From positions 2,170,001 through 2,234,000 of the forward strand of contig NZ_CP154351.1 in NCBI RefSeq assembly GCF_039519235.1: a DNA stretch of 64,000 nt. Direction: 5' to 3'. The position numbers were made by a program, and so were the translations under genes. The DNA comes from Micrococcus sp. 2A (GTDB lineage: Bacteria; Actinomycetota; Actinomycetes; Actinomycetales; Micrococcaceae). A model generated the notes under the pieces. That model was not told the origin of the DNA. It saw nothing but the letters and a program-made list of their open reading frames with translations, and did no database searches. Position 1 is the first letter of the stretch. Each line of letters starts with the position of its first letter. Positions 51,964-60,691 of the stretch are shown piece by piece.

Positions 51964-53637
51964 TCAGCGGCTGCGCGGCGTGCGGGCGATCTCCTCGGGC
52001 GCCTGGCTGACCACCCCCGCCCGACGCCGCGCGTCGGCGCCCTCGACGCCCCGCCGCAGGCGCACCGTCCGGCTGGAGAGCACGGCGCCCGTGGCCAGCC
52101 CGGCGAGCGCGGCGTGCACGCCGGCCACCTCGGCGCGAGCGGCGGGGTCGGCGGCCTCGAAGTCCTCGATCATGCGGGTGTAGTCCCCGAGCGCGTGGGC
52201 ACGGTCCAGGTCAGTCCCGACGGCCTCCGCATCCTGTCCCAGGCGCGAGGCGAGCCCGGGCAGGTCGTGGGGGTCCAGCCGGTCCGGCCCCAGCCGCTCG
52301 AGCCCGTCCTCCCATCCCGCCTCGGACGAGGTCCCGGGGGCGAGCAGCGCGGGTGCCTCGTCCGGCCCCTCGGGGTGGAAGGTGACGGTGGCCCGCTGGA
52401 GGCCGAGGGGGTTCGGGCCGCCGTCGGCCGCGGTGTAGAGGTCACGGTCCGTGGCGAACTCGAGGATCGGCACACCGGCCGGCGCGGACTGGTTCCCGTT
52501 CGGCGCACCCACGGTCATGACGCCGCGCACCGAGTAGGCCTGGGAGAATCCGGGATCGTCCGCGAGGTTGACCGCGTGCACGCCGCCCTGGCTGTACCCG
52601 GCCAGCAGGAGGTCGGCGCCCGTCGGCACGCCCGCCGCCGCGAGGGCCTGCGCGATGCCGGACGCCGTCCGGCGCGAGTCGTTCCCCAGCGCGTCGAGGT
52701 TGCCCCCACCGTCCGCCCAGTTGTCCGAGCGATGCTGCGGCAGCAGCCCCTCCTGGGTGCCCGGCAGGCCCACGAGCCACACGTCCGCGCCGTCCGCGCC
52801 GCGGATCCGGGTGACGGTCACCGCGCCCTCGCCGTCGCTGTGCCGCGGGATGAGGTGCGCGACCTCGGACAGGTGGCCGGTGAGACGCCGGGGCGCCTCG
52901 AGGTGGTCCACAGGCTCCCCGGCGACCTCGAGGGGATCGGCGTTCGTGGGGTCCAGGAGCGGGTAGACCTCGGCGATGAGCCGCCACGCGGCCGCGGGCG
53001 TGAGGCGCAGGCTGGGGTCGATGTCCCCCAGGCGGTCCGCCGCCCACTCGAGCTCACCGCCCAGCTCCCCCACGGCGCACTGCCCCGCCACCCAGTCCCG
53101 CACGGGCCCGCCGAATCCACCGATGGCCGCGATGCCCCCGTCCACCGCCGTCCCCACGGGGAGGCCGAGCAGCTGGGCCAGGAGCGCCTCCCCCACGACC
53201 TCCGTGCCTGCACGCACGAGGAACTCCGCCTCCTCGACGGACAGGCCGTCCGCCGCCCGCGCCTCGAGCGCGGCTCCCAGCACGGCCGCCCGCGGGTCCT
53301 CCGCGTCCATGACGCCGGCCGCCCCCTGCTCGGCCCGGCGGTACGCCTCCGCAGCCCGCCGCAGGTCCTCCCGGTTGCGGGCGAGCGCGTCCGTCAGGCC
53401 CTGGAGACGGCGGGCGCCCTCGCGCAGCGCCTCCCGCAGGCGGGCCGCCGCGCCCGGGCCGGAGGCGGCCCGGTCCACGAGAGACGCCGCGTGCTCGGCG
53501 TGGAACACCAGGACGCGGGTGACGTCCGCGGCCTCGCGGAACCGCTCGGCGGCCGCGTCGATGCCGTCCAGGTCCGCGTAGACGGACCCCGGACCGCCCT
53601 GGGTGCTGAAGCGGACCACGTCTCCCACGCCGCTCAC
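51964..53637 (-). CDS. Alpha/beta hydrolase-fold protein with WXG-like N-terminal helices
   Basis: 557 residues. The first ~125 residues are predicted helical and charged (GSVYADLDGIDAAAERFREAADVTRVLVFHAEHAAS), as in proteins with WXG100-like or LXG-like leaders. The core has DVWLVGLPGTQ, LLLAGYSQGGVHAVNLA (nucleophile elbow G-x-S-x-G), then Asp/His candidates in ILEFATDRDLYT and VTFHPEG, so a lipase/esterase fold. No signal peptide. The GTG at 53637 overlaps the stop of the small gene upstream (GTGA). A type VII-secreted enzyme with its partner is a plausible inference. Confidence 0.65.
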   Translation of the reverse strand: MSGVGDVVRFSTQGGPGSVYADLDGIDAAAERFREAADVTRVLVFHAEHAASLVDRAASGPGAAARLREALREGARRLQGLTDALARNREDLRRAAEAYRRAEQGAAGVMDAEDPRAAVLGAALEARAADGLSVEEAEFLVRAGTEVVGEALLAQLLGLPVGTAVDGGIAAIGGFGGPVRDWVAGQCAVGELGGELEWAADRLGDIDPSLRLTPAAAWRLIAEVYPLLDPTNADPLEVAGEPVDHLEAPRRLTGHLSEVAHLIPRHSDGEGAVTVTRIRGADGADVWLVGLPGTQEGLLPQHRSDNWADGGGNLDALGNDSRRTASGIAQALAAAGVPTGADLLLAGYSQGGVHAVNLADDPGFSQAYSVRGVMTVGAPNGNQSAPAGVPILEFATDRDLYTAADGGPNPLGLQRATVTFHPEGPDEAPALLAPGTSSEAGWEDGLERLGPDRLDPHDLPGLASRLGQDAEAVGTDLDRAHALGDYTRMIEDFEAADPAARAEVAGVHAALAGLATGAVLSSRTVRLRRGVEGADARRRAGVVSQAPEEIARTPRSR

Positions 53638-54095
53638 ACCCCCGCCACGCTCAGCAGTGCGGCCCGGGCGGACTCCTCCACCTGGCGGATCCGCTGCTCG
53701 GCGGCGAGCCGGGCGTCCTCAGCCTCCCGCTCGGCCGCGGCGAGCAGGGCCAGCCACTCCTCGGCGGAGGCGACGAGCGCCCCCGCCTCGGCCAGCAGCG
53801 CCTCGGCCCGGGCCAGGTGCTCCCGCGCCGCGCTCGACCGCCACTCCACCTCTAGGGTCGCGCGGATGATCCCCTGCGCCGCCAGGAGCTCCCGGAGCAG
53901 CCCCCGGAGGGGATCCCACGCCGCGCGCAGCACCGTAGCGGCCCCCAGCGCGTCCTCGAGATCGTCCTGCGCGCCGCTGAAGCGACCGGCGAGGGACGCG
54001 ACGACGTCGTCCAGGCCCACGGCGCCCACGGCGCGCAGCAGCGGGACCGGGGAGGGAGGGAGGAGGGGCGCGGAGGTCAGCTCGGCGACGGGCAT
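53634..54095 (-). CDS. Small helical WXG100-like partner protein
   Basis: 153 residues, almost entirely helical. LEVEWRSSAAREHLARAEALL holds the W-x-S turn between two helices like the WXG motif of type VII substrates, followed by a coiled-coil-like Ala/Glu-rich helix (EWLALLAAAEREAEDARLAAEQRIRQVEESA). ATG at 54095. Co-translated with the hydrolase gene. The family is not certain. Confidence 0.55.
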   Translation of the reverse strand: MPVAELTSAPLLPPSPVPLLRAVGAVGLDDVVASLAGRFSGAQDDLEDALGAATVLRAAWDPLRGLLRELLAAQGIIRATLEVEWRSSAAREHLARAEALLAEAGALVASAEEWLALLAAAEREAEDARLAAEQRIRQVEESARAALLSVAGV

Positions 54096-54204
54096 GGCCC
54101 CACGGTAGGGAGGGCGCCCGGCCACGTTCCCCGGGCGAGGGGCCGGCCGGGGACGGGGGCCCGTGCGTCGTGACCTGTGCAGGAGGAGCCGGCGGGCGGG
54201 GGTG

Positions 54205-54233
54205 TTGACCGAGGTCACACCCTGGCCTATCCT
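54205..54233 (+). promoter_or_regulatory. paaA promoter
   Basis: TTGACC (54205-54210) and TATCCT (54228-54233) with an exact 17-base spacer. TTGA-N6-TCACA (54205-54219) over the -35 box resembles a CRP/GlxR-type site. The GAACGAGCGGTC operator begins right after the -10. Confidence 0.7.
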
Positions 54234-54245
54234 GAACGAGCGGTC
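54234..54245. promoter_or_regulatory. paa operator A (GAACGAGCGGTC)
   Basis: Follows the paaA -10 box directly, covering the transcription start. The same element, followed by nGTAATTCGG, recurs at 61363-61374, and a more symmetrical form lies at 59144-59155. Probably bound by a PaaR-like TetR repressor not in this window. Confidence 0.65.
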
Positions 54246-54313
54246 AGTAATTCGGTGCGCCCCGGTGCGCCCTGACCACGGAACCAGCCCGCACTCAGCG
54301 TGAGGTGATCCCC

Positions 54314-55321
54314 ATGACGCAGACCAGCTCCCCCCAGCACCTGGCCTCCGTCCCGTCCCCCGAGGATGCGGCCGGCCAGGAGAACTTCGATCGCCTGATC
54401 GCGGAGGACTCGCGCATCGAGCCCCGCGACTGGATGCCCGAGGCGTACCGCAAGTCCCTGACCCGTCAGGTCTCCCAGCACGCGCACTCCGAGATCATCG
54501 GCATGCAGCCGGAGGCCAACTGGATCACCCGCGCCCCCTCCCTGAAGCGCAAGGCCATCCTCATGGCCAAGGTGCAGGACGAGGCCGGCCACGGCCTGTA
54601 CCTGTACTCGGCCGCCGAGACCCTCGGCACCCCGCGCGACGTGCTCAACCAGCAGCTGATCACCGGCCGCGCCAAGTACTCCTCGATCTTCAACTACCCG
54701 GCCCGCACGTGGGCGGACATGGGCGCGATCGGCTGGCTCGTGGACGGCGCCGCGATCTGCAACCAGGTGCCGCTGTGCCGCGCCTCCTACGGCCCGTACG
54801 GCCGCGCGATGGTGCGCATCTGCAAGGAGGAGTCCTTCCACCAGCGCCAGGGCTGGGAGATCCTCTTCGAGCTCTCGAACGGCACCCCGGAGCAGAAGCA
54901 GATGGCCCAGGACGCGGTGGACCGCACCTACGGCCCTGCCCTGCAGATGTTCGGCCCGCCGGACGCCGACTCCCCGAACTCCCAGCAGTCGATGGCGTGG
55001 AAGGTCAAGCGCTTCTCCAACGACGACCTGCGCCAGCGCTTCGTGGACATGATCGTCCCGCAGGCCGAGGCCCTCGGGCTGACCCTGCCGGACCCGGACC
55101 TGAAGTGGAACGAGGAGCGCGGCCACTACGACTACGGCCAGCTGGACTGGGAGGAGTTCAACGCCGTGATCAAGGGCAACGGCCCCATGAACACGCAGCG
55201 CCTGGCCCGCCGCATCCAGGCCCACGAGGACGGCGCCTGGGTCCGCGAGGCCGCCGCCGCCTACGCCCGCCGCCAGGCCGAGCAGCACGCCGCGGCCGAC
55301 ACCCAGCTGATCGGAGCCTGA
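54314..55321 (+). CDS. paaA: Phenylacetyl-CoA 1,2-epoxidase subunit A (catalytic)
   Basis: 335 residues, the diiron oxygenase subunit that epoxidises the ring of phenylacetyl-CoA. The carboxylate/His ligands are visible in [21 protein letters not shown] and [17 protein letters not shown] (E-x2-H pairs). [36 protein letters not shown] is diagnostic. The ATG at 54314 has GAGG eight bases upstream; the GTG at 54305 is less likely. First gene of a tight operon. Confidence 0.97.
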   Translation: MTQTSSPQHLASVPSPEDAAGQENFDRLIAEDSRIEPRDWMPEAYRKSLTRQVSQHAHSEIIGMQPEANWITRAPSLKRKAILMAKVQDEAGHGLYLYSAAETLGTPRDVLNQQLITGRAKYSSIFNYPARTWADMGAIGWLVDGAAICNQVPLCRASYGPYGRAMVRICKEESFHQRQGWEILFELSNGTPEQKQMAQDAVDRTYGPALQMFGPPDADSPNSQQSMAWKVKRFSNDDLRQRFVDMIVPQAEALGLTLPDPDLKWNEERGHYDYGQLDWEEFNAVIKGNGPMNTQRLARRIQAHEDGAWVREAAAAYARRQAEQHAAADTQLIGA

Positions 55322-55324
55322 TCC

Positions 55325-55627
55325 ATGACCGAGAACACCTCCGCCTCGAACGAGTGGCCCCTCTGGGAGGTCTTCGTCCGCGCGAACCGCGGCCTCTCCC
55401 ACGTGCACGCGGGCTCGCTGCACGCCCCGGATGCCACCATGGCGCTGCGCAACGGCCGTGACCTCTACACGCGCCGCAACGAGGGCACCTCCGTGTGGGT
55501 CGTCCCCGCGGACGCGATCGCGGCCTCGGACCCGGACTCCAAGGGCGGCTTCTTCGAGTCCGCCCAGGGCAAGTCCTACCGCCACGCCACCTACTACCAG
55601 AAGTCCGAGGGGGTGCCCCACCTGTGA
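55325..55627 (+). CDS. paaB: Phenylacetyl-CoA epoxidase subunit B
   Basis: 100 residues (WPLWEVFVRANRGLSHVHAGSLHAPDATMALRNGRDLYTRRNEGTSVWVV). Small subunit of the complex, probably linking PaaAC heterotetramers. Three bases after the paaA stop; its stop overlaps the paaC start. Confidence 0.96.
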   Translation: MTENTSASNEWPLWEVFVRANRGLSHVHAGSLHAPDATMALRNGRDLYTRRNEGTSVWVVPADAIAASDPDSKGGFFESAQGKSYRHATYYQKSEGVPHL

Positions 55628-56457
55628 GCTTCGCGACCAACGACTCCGCCACGAAGCACTCCGCCGGCGTCGCCATCACCGCGGAGGAGATCTCCTCCGG
55701 TGAGCAGAAGGCCTCGGACGAGGTGGCCCGCTACGCCGTGTACCTGGGCGACGACTCGCTCATGCTCGGCCAGCGCCTCTCCTGGTGGATCTCCCGCGCC
55801 CCGGAGCTCGAGGAGGACATCGCCCTCGGCAACATCGCCCTGGACCTCGTCGGCCATGCCCGCTTCCTCCTCTCCTACGCCGGCACGGCGTGGGGGAAGA
55901 GCGAGGACGACCTGGCCTACTTCCGCGACGAGGAGGAGTTCCGCTCCGTCCGCCTCGTGGAGGCCGAGAACGGCGACTTCGCCAAGACCATCGCGCGTCA
56001 GCTGTACTTCTCCTTCTACGCGTACGAGCTCTACTCGCGCCTGAAGGAGTCCACGGACGCCACCCTGGCCGCCATCGCGGACAAGGCGCTCAAGGAGGTC
56101 CTGTACCACCAGGACCACGCCGCCGAGTGGCTCAACCGCCTGGGCCTCGGCACCGAGGAGTCGGCGCGCCGCATGCAGCGCGGCCTGGACGAGCTGTGGC
56201 CCTACGTGCCCGAGCTCTTCCACGACGACGACCTCACCCGCTCGCTCGCGGAGGAGGGCGTCGCGGTGCTCCCCTCCTCCCTCGAGGAGCCGACGATGTC
56301 CCGCCTGACGTCCGCCATCACGGCGGCCGGCCTGCAGGTCCCCGCGACGGGCACCGCCCGCGGCGGCGACCGCTCCGGTGAGATGAGCGAGCACCGCGGC
56401 TACATCCTGGCCGAGATGCAGTCCCTGGCCCGCCGTCACCCGGGGGCCACCTGGTGA
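55624..56457 (+). CDS. paaC: Phenylacetyl-CoA epoxidase subunit C (structural)
   Basis: 277 residues, ferritin-like helical bundle without a functional iron site, the structural partner of PaaA. ALGNIALDLVGHARFLLSYAG, DFAKTIARQLYFSFYAYELY, LKEVLYHQDHAAEWLNRLGLGTEES. GTG start at 55624 overlaps the paaB stop (GTGA). Confidence 0.95.
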   Translation: MSFATNDSATKHSAGVAITAEEISSGEQKASDEVARYAVYLGDDSLMLGQRLSWWISRAPELEEDIALGNIALDLVGHARFLLSYAGTAWGKSEDDLAYFRDEEEFRSVRLVEAENGDFAKTIARQLYFSFYAYELYSRLKESTDATLAAIADKALKEVLYHQDHAAEWLNRLGLGTEESARRMQRGLDELWPYVPELFHDDDLTRSLAEEGVAVLPSSLEEPTMSRLTSAITAAGLQVPATGTARGGDRSGEMSEHRGYILAEMQSLARRHPGATW

Positions 56458-56963
56458 CCACCGCCAGCGAGCTGCGCCCCGCCGACCCCGCCGACGCGCG
56501 GGTCTGGGACGCGGCCTCCACCGTGCACGACCCGGAGATCCCCGTGCTGTCCATCGCGGACCTGGGGATCCTCCGGGACGCGCACGCGGAGGGCGAGAAG
56601 GCCGTCGTCGTCATCACCCCCACGTACTCCGGCTGCCCCGCGATGGAGACCATCTCCACGGACGTGACCCGCGCGCTCACCCGCGCCGGGTTCGCGGACG
56701 CGGAGGTGCGGCTGGTCCTCCAGCCGGCGTGGACCACGGACTGGATGACGGACGAGGGCAAGGCCAAGCTCAACGAGTACGGGATCGCCCCGCCGTCGGC
56801 GCGCGCCGACGGCGGCCCCGTGCGGATCGGGCTGACCGTCAAGTGCCCCCGCTGCCACTCCCTGAACACCCGCGAGATCACCCGCTTCGGCTCCACCTCG
56901 TGCAAGGCGCTGTACACCTGCAACGAGTGCCTCGAGCCCTTCGACTACTTCAAGGTGCACTGA
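56454..56963 (+). CDS. paaD: Phenylacetate pathway Fe-S maturation protein
   Basis: 169 residues. DUF59/MIP18 domain (STVHDPEIPVLSIADLGIL, VVVITPTYSGCPAMETI) followed by a zinc-ribbon-like C-terminus with CPRCHS and CNEC. PaaD is thought to help assemble the iron cofactor of the epoxidase. GTG start overlaps the paaC stop. Confidence 0.95.
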   Translation: MTTASELRPADPADARVWDAASTVHDPEIPVLSIADLGILRDAHAEGEKAVVVITPTYSGCPAMETISTDVTRALTRAGFADAEVRLVLQPAWTTDWMTDEGKAKLNEYGIAPPSARADGGPVRIGLTVKCPRCHSLNTREITRFGSTSCKALYTCNECLEPFDYFKVH

Positions 56964-58132
56964 TGACCGAGACCACCGCCGCCCCCGCCGCCGGCAAGCG
57001 CCGCGCCGCCTTCAACACCCTCGAGGTGACCGAGCTGCGCAGGCTCACCGAGGACTCCGTGGAGGTCACCTTCACGGTGCCCGAGGAGCTCGCGGACGAC
57101 TACGACTACGTGCCGGGCCAGTACGTCGCCCTGCGCAAGGAGCTGGAGGGGCAGGAGGTCCGCCGCTCGTACTCCATCTGCGCCGTCCCGACGCGCGGCG
57201 AGATCCGCGTGGCCGTGAAGAAGGACTTCGGCGGCCGGTTCTCCACCTGGGCGAACGAGCAGCTGCAGGTGGGCGAGAAGATCGACGTGATGAACCCGCA
57301 GGGCGCGTTCACCTCGCGCTCGCACATCACCTCGCTCAACGACGCCGAGAAGGTGGCCGCGGAGCAGGTGGCCAAGAAGGGCAATGCCCACCTCGTGGCG
57401 TTCGCCGCGGGCTCGGGCATCACGCCCATCATGGCGATCGCGAAGGCCGTGCTGGCCGCATCGGAGACCTCGCGCTTCGACCTGGTCTACGCGAACCGCT
57501 CGGCCATGGACGTGATGTTCGCCGAGGAGCTCGGCGACCTCAAGGACAAGTACCCCGCCCGCTTCTCCGTGCACCACGTGCTCTCCCGCGAGCAGCGCGT
57601 CTCCCCGCTGCTCTCCGGCCGCATCGACGCCGAGAAGCTCGAGACCCTGCTCAACCAGGTGATCGACGTGGACGGCACCGACGAGTGGTTCCTCTGCGGG
57701 CCGTTCGAGCTCGTGCAGCTCATGCGCGACACGCTCGCGAAGCGCGGCGTGTCCGAGGACGACATCCGCTTCGAGCTGTTCACCACCGGCAAGCCGGAGA
57801 ACCCGCAGGGCCAGTCCGGCCGCGTGGTCGAGGTGGACCCCTCGGGCAAGAACGTCACCATCGAGTTCAACCTCGACGGCCTCACCGCCAAGGTGGAGTC
57901 CCCGGCCTCTGCGCACGAGACGATCCTGAACGCCGCCCTGCGCGTGCGCTCGGACGTCCCGTTCGCGTGCGCCGGCGGCGTGTGCGGCACCTGCCGCGCC
58001 AAGGTCACCGACGGCACGTACGAGATGGGCGAGAACTACGCCCTCGAGAGGGACGAGGTCGACGCCGGCTACGTCCTCACGTGCCAGACCCGCCCCACCT
58101 CGAACGCCATCACCGTCGACTTCGACGCCTGA
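56963..58132 (+). CDS. paaE: Phenylacetyl-CoA epoxidase reductase subunit E
   Basis: 389 residues. FNR-type FAD/NADPH module (PGQYVALRKELEGQEVRRSYSICAVP, FAAGSGITPIMAIAKAVL) then a plant-type [2Fe-2S] domain with CAGGVCGTCRAKV and the fourth Cys in YVLTCQTRP. Transfers electrons from NADPH to the PaaA diiron site. ATG overlaps the paaD stop (TGATG). Confidence 0.96.
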   Translation: MTETTAAPAAGKRRAAFNTLEVTELRRLTEDSVEVTFTVPEELADDYDYVPGQYVALRKELEGQEVRRSYSICAVPTRGEIRVAVKKDFGGRFSTWANEQLQVGEKIDVMNPQGAFTSRSHITSLNDAEKVAAEQVAKKGNAHLVAFAAGSGITPIMAIAKAVLAASETSRFDLVYANRSAMDVMFAEELGDLKDKYPARFSVHHVLSREQRVSPLLSGRIDAEKLETLLNQVIDVDGTDEWFLCGPFELVQLMRDTLAKRGVSEDDIRFELFTTGKPENPQGQSGRVVEVDPSGKNVTIEFNLDGLTAKVESPASAHETILNAALRVRSDVPFACAGGVCGTCRAKVTDGTYEMGENYALERDEVDAGYVLTCQTRPTSNAITVDFDA

Positions 58133-58181
58133 TCCGCGCCCGCCCCGCCTGAGCCAGACCGAGCCGCCCGAAGGAGCCCCC

Positions 58182-58967
58182 GTGATCCAGCTGAGCATCG
58201 CCGACGGCGTCGCCGAGATCGTCCTCGACGCGCCCCAGAAGATGAACGCCCTCGACGAGGCCGCCCTGGCCGAGCTCGGCGAGGCCTATGCGGAGGCCGC
58301 GGCCGGCGTCGAGACCGGCGAGGTCCGCGCCGTGCTGCTGCGCGGCGAGGGGCGCGGGTTCTGCGCGGGCCGGGACATCTCCCACGTCACGCCCGCCGAC
58401 GACGACGCCACCGCGTACCTGCGGGACAGGGTCACCCCCGTGCTGCGGACGATGTCGGAGATCCCGGTGCCGACGTTCGCGGCCGTGCAGGGCGCGTGCC
58501 TCGGCGTGGGACTCGGCCTCGCGATCGCCACCGACGTGGTCTACGTGGCCGAGAACGCCAAGATCGGCTCGCCGTTCGCCAACCTCGGCGCCACCCTGGA
58601 CTCGGGTGGCCACTGGCTGTTCACCGAGCGCCTGGGCGCGCACCGCACGCTCGACCTCATCTACACCGCCGAGCTGATCTCGGGGGCCGAGGCCGTGCAG
58701 GCGGGCCTGTTCTCCCGCGCGGTCCCGGCCGAGGAGCTGCTGGAGTTCACCCGTGCCAAGGCCGCCCAGGTGGCCTCCGGCGCGACGCTGGCCTTCCGCG
58801 CGTCGAAGGAGTTGGTCCGCCAGATCCGTGACGAGCGCGTCGGCCTGTGGGAGTCCCTCGACGCGGAGAACGTGGCGCAGGGCGACCTGTGCGGCACCGC
58901 CGACTACGCGGAGGGCTTCGAGGCCTTCCAGGAGAAGCGCAAGCCGGAGTTCACCGGCCGCGGCTGA
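58182..58967 (+). CDS. paaG: Crotonase-family isomerase, PaaG-like
   Basis: 261 residues. GRGFCAGRDISHV forms the first oxyanion loop. At the second, ACLGVGLGLAIATD lacks the hydratase Glu, and LGATLDSGGHWLFTERLG has Asp where PaaG of E. coli (LIPDCGGTWLL) has its catalytic Asp. That fits the 1,2-epoxyphenylacetyl-CoA isomerase (oxepin-forming) rather than a hydratase. The GTG at 58182 has AAGGAG upstream. Last gene behind paaE, 49 bases later. Confidence 0.82.
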   Translation: MIQLSIADGVAEIVLDAPQKMNALDEAALAELGEAYAEAAAGVETGEVRAVLLRGEGRGFCAGRDISHVTPADDDATAYLRDRVTPVLRTMSEIPVPTFAAVQGACLGVGLGLAIATDVVYVAENAKIGSPFANLGATLDSGGHWLFTERLGAHRTLDLIYTAELISGAEAVQAGLFSRAVPAEELLEFTRAKAAQVASGATLAFRASKELVRQIRDERVGLWESLDAENVAQGDLCGTADYAEGFEAFQEKRKPEFTGRG

Positions 58968-59006
58968 GCCCTCCGTCCTCCAAGGCCCCCGCGACACCCA
59001 GACCAC

Positions 59007-59051
59007 GACGCCGCCGGCCCCCTCCGCGAGAGGGGGCGGGTGGCGCCGTCG
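59007..59051 (+). terminator. Imperfect hairpin after the paaA-G operon
   Basis: CCCCCTC/GAGGGGG around CGCGA, extended by GACG-CCGCC / GG-TGGCGCCGTC pairs with bulges, starting about 40 bases after the paaG-like stop. Confidence 0.5.
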
Positions 59052-59113
59052 AGCGGGCCGTGGGGGACGTCACAATCACGACATCCCTCGAGGGCGTGGC
59101 GCGAGTCACACCA

Positions 59114-59127
59114 CATCGTATACGGTG
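59114..59127. promoter_or_regulatory. hpa-type operator at the transporter (CATCGTATACGGTG)
   Basis: ATCGTATACG is shared with hpa operators 1 and 2; three outer bases differ. TATACG (59119-59124) may be the -10 box. Adjacent GTGA-N6-TCAC (59125-59138) resembles a CRP-type site. Confidence 0.55.
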
Positions 59128-59140
59128 ACCTGTGTCACTT

Positions 59141-59158
59141 CCCGACCGAACGGTCGGG
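59141..59158. promoter_or_regulatory. paa-type operator at the transporter
   Basis: CCCGACCG-AA-CGGTCGGG is a perfect 18-base palindrome and contains GACCGAACGGTC, the symmetrical version of the paa operators at 54234 and 61363. It lies 60 bases ahead of the transporter start. Confidence 0.65.
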
Positions 59159-59217
59159 CACATGCGTCTCTCGCCGTCTCGCACCGCAGGCCGCAGCCCC
59201 TCACCCCAGGAGCACCC

Positions 59218-60573
59218 ATGAGCCATACCGTCGCCTCCCCAGCCGCCCCGGCCGCCCGCGACCCCCGCGAGGAGCGCAAGGTCCTCGCGGGCACCCTCGT
59301 CGGCACCACCATCGAGTGGTACGACTTCTTCATCTTCGCCCAGGCCACCGCACTGGTCTTCGCCACCCTGTTCTTCGCCCCGATGGGCTCGACCGGCTCG
59401 CAGATCGCCGCCTGGGTCACCCTCGGCATCTCGTTCCTCGTGCGCCCCCTCGGCGCCATCATCGCGGGCCACCTCGGCGACAAGTTCGGTCGCAAGATCG
59501 TCCTGTCCTTCACCCTGATCGGCATGGGCGTGGCCACCACGCTCATCGGCGTCCTGCCCACCTACGCCCAGATCGGCGTGTGGGCCCCCATCCTTCTCGT
59601 GCTGCTGCGCCTCCTCCAGGGCTTCTCGGCCGGCGGCGAGTGGGGCGGCGCGGCCCTCCTGGCCGTCGAGCATGCCCCCAAGGGCAAGCGCGGCCTCTTC
59701 GGCGCGGCCCCCCAGGTCGGCGTGCCGCTCGGCATGATCCTGGCGACCGGCGTGCTCTTCTTGGTGCGCTCCAACATGACCGAGGAGGCCTTCCTCACCT
59801 GGGGCTGGCGCATCCCCTTCCTGATCTCGATCATCCTGATCGTGGTCGGCTACTTCATCCGCAAGGCCGTGGAGGAGTCCCCGGTCTTCAAGGAGATGCA
59901 GCAGCTCAAGGCCAAGGAGTCCGCCCCCCTGGGCGAACTGTTCCGCGGCCACACCAAGGAGGTCCTCCTCGCTGCCGTGATCTTCGCGGCCAACAACGGC
60001 GTGGGCTACCTGCTGATCGCCTGGTTCTCCAAGTACGGCGGCCCCAAGGGCCTCGGCATGACCTCCGCCGAGGTGCTGACCGCGAGCCTCGTGGGCGGCC
60101 TCGGCTGGTTCATCTTCACCCTGTTCGGCGGCTGGATCTCCGACAAGATCGGCCGCAAGACCACCTTCGTCATCGGCTACGCCATCCTGATCGCCTGGGC
60201 GTTCCCTATGTTCAGCCTGCTGAACACGGCCTCCCTGCCGCTCTTCGCCCTGGCGCTCTTCGTGCTGACGATGGGCCTCGGCCCCTCGTACGGCCCGCAG
60301 TCCGCCATGTACGCCGAGATGTTCCCGGCTCGCGTCCGCTTCTCGGGCGTCTCCATCGGATACGCCCTCGGCACCATCATCGGCGGCGCCTTCGCCCCGC
60401 TGATCGCCGATCTCCTCGTCAAGAACGGCTGGGAGTACGTCGCCTGGTACATCGTGGGCATCTCCGCGATCTCCCTGATCGCCGTCCTCCTGGTGCCCAA
60501 GGGCATCCAGGACCGCGAGCTGCACGACGAGGCCGTGCTGGCCACCCGCTCCACCCCCGTGGTCCCCACCTGA
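59218..60573 (+). CDS. MFS transporter, metabolite:H+ symporter (MHS) type
   Basis: 451 residues, 12 membrane helices. LVGTTIEWYDFFIFAQATALVF, the loop GHLGDKFGRKIVL between helices 2 and 3, LRLLQGFSAGGEWGGAALLAVEHAPKGKRG and GWISDKIGRKTTFVIGYA are MHS-family signatures (relatives carry shikimate, ketoglutarate, proline or aromatic acids). ATG at 59218 with CCAGGAG upstream. Its leader has both hpa-type and paa-type operators, so the substrate is probably phenylacetate and/or hydroxyphenylacetates. Followed by a terminator. Confidence 0.9.
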   Translation: MSHTVASPAAPAARDPREERKVLAGTLVGTTIEWYDFFIFAQATALVFATLFFAPMGSTGSQIAAWVTLGISFLVRPLGAIIAGHLGDKFGRKIVLSFTLIGMGVATTLIGVLPTYAQIGVWAPILLVLLRLLQGFSAGGEWGGAALLAVEHAPKGKRGLFGAAPQVGVPLGMILATGVLFLVRSNMTEEAFLTWGWRIPFLISIILIVVGYFIRKAVEESPVFKEMQQLKAKESAPLGELFRGHTKEVLLAAVIFAANNGVGYLLIAWFSKYGGPKGLGMTSAEVLTASLVGGLGWFIFTLFGGWISDKIGRKTTFVIGYAILIAWAFPMFSLLNTASLPLFALALFVLTMGLGPSYGPQSAMYAEMFPARVRFSGVSIGYALGTIIGGAFAPLIADLLVKNGWEYVAWYIVGISAISLIAVLLVPKGIQDRELHDEAVLATRSTPVVPT

Positions 60574-60610
60574 TCAGCCTCCGCTGACGGGCTTCGCCCG
60601 CCACGCACGA

Positions 60611-60648
60611 CGACGGCGCCCCCTCCTTCGCGGGAGGGGGCGCCGTCG
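60611..60648 (+). terminator. Terminator after the transporter
   Basis: Sixteen-base perfect arms 60611-60626 and 60633-60648 with the loop TTCGCG, about 40 bases after the transporter stop. Confidence 0.65.
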
Positions 60649-60691
60649 CGCCCGGGGCCGGGAAGGCGGGCGCGAGGACGATACTGGGGGC

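Noticed and set aside
54305..54313. GTG start for paaA
   Set aside because: GAGG is too close to it but ideally spaced for the ATG at 54314.
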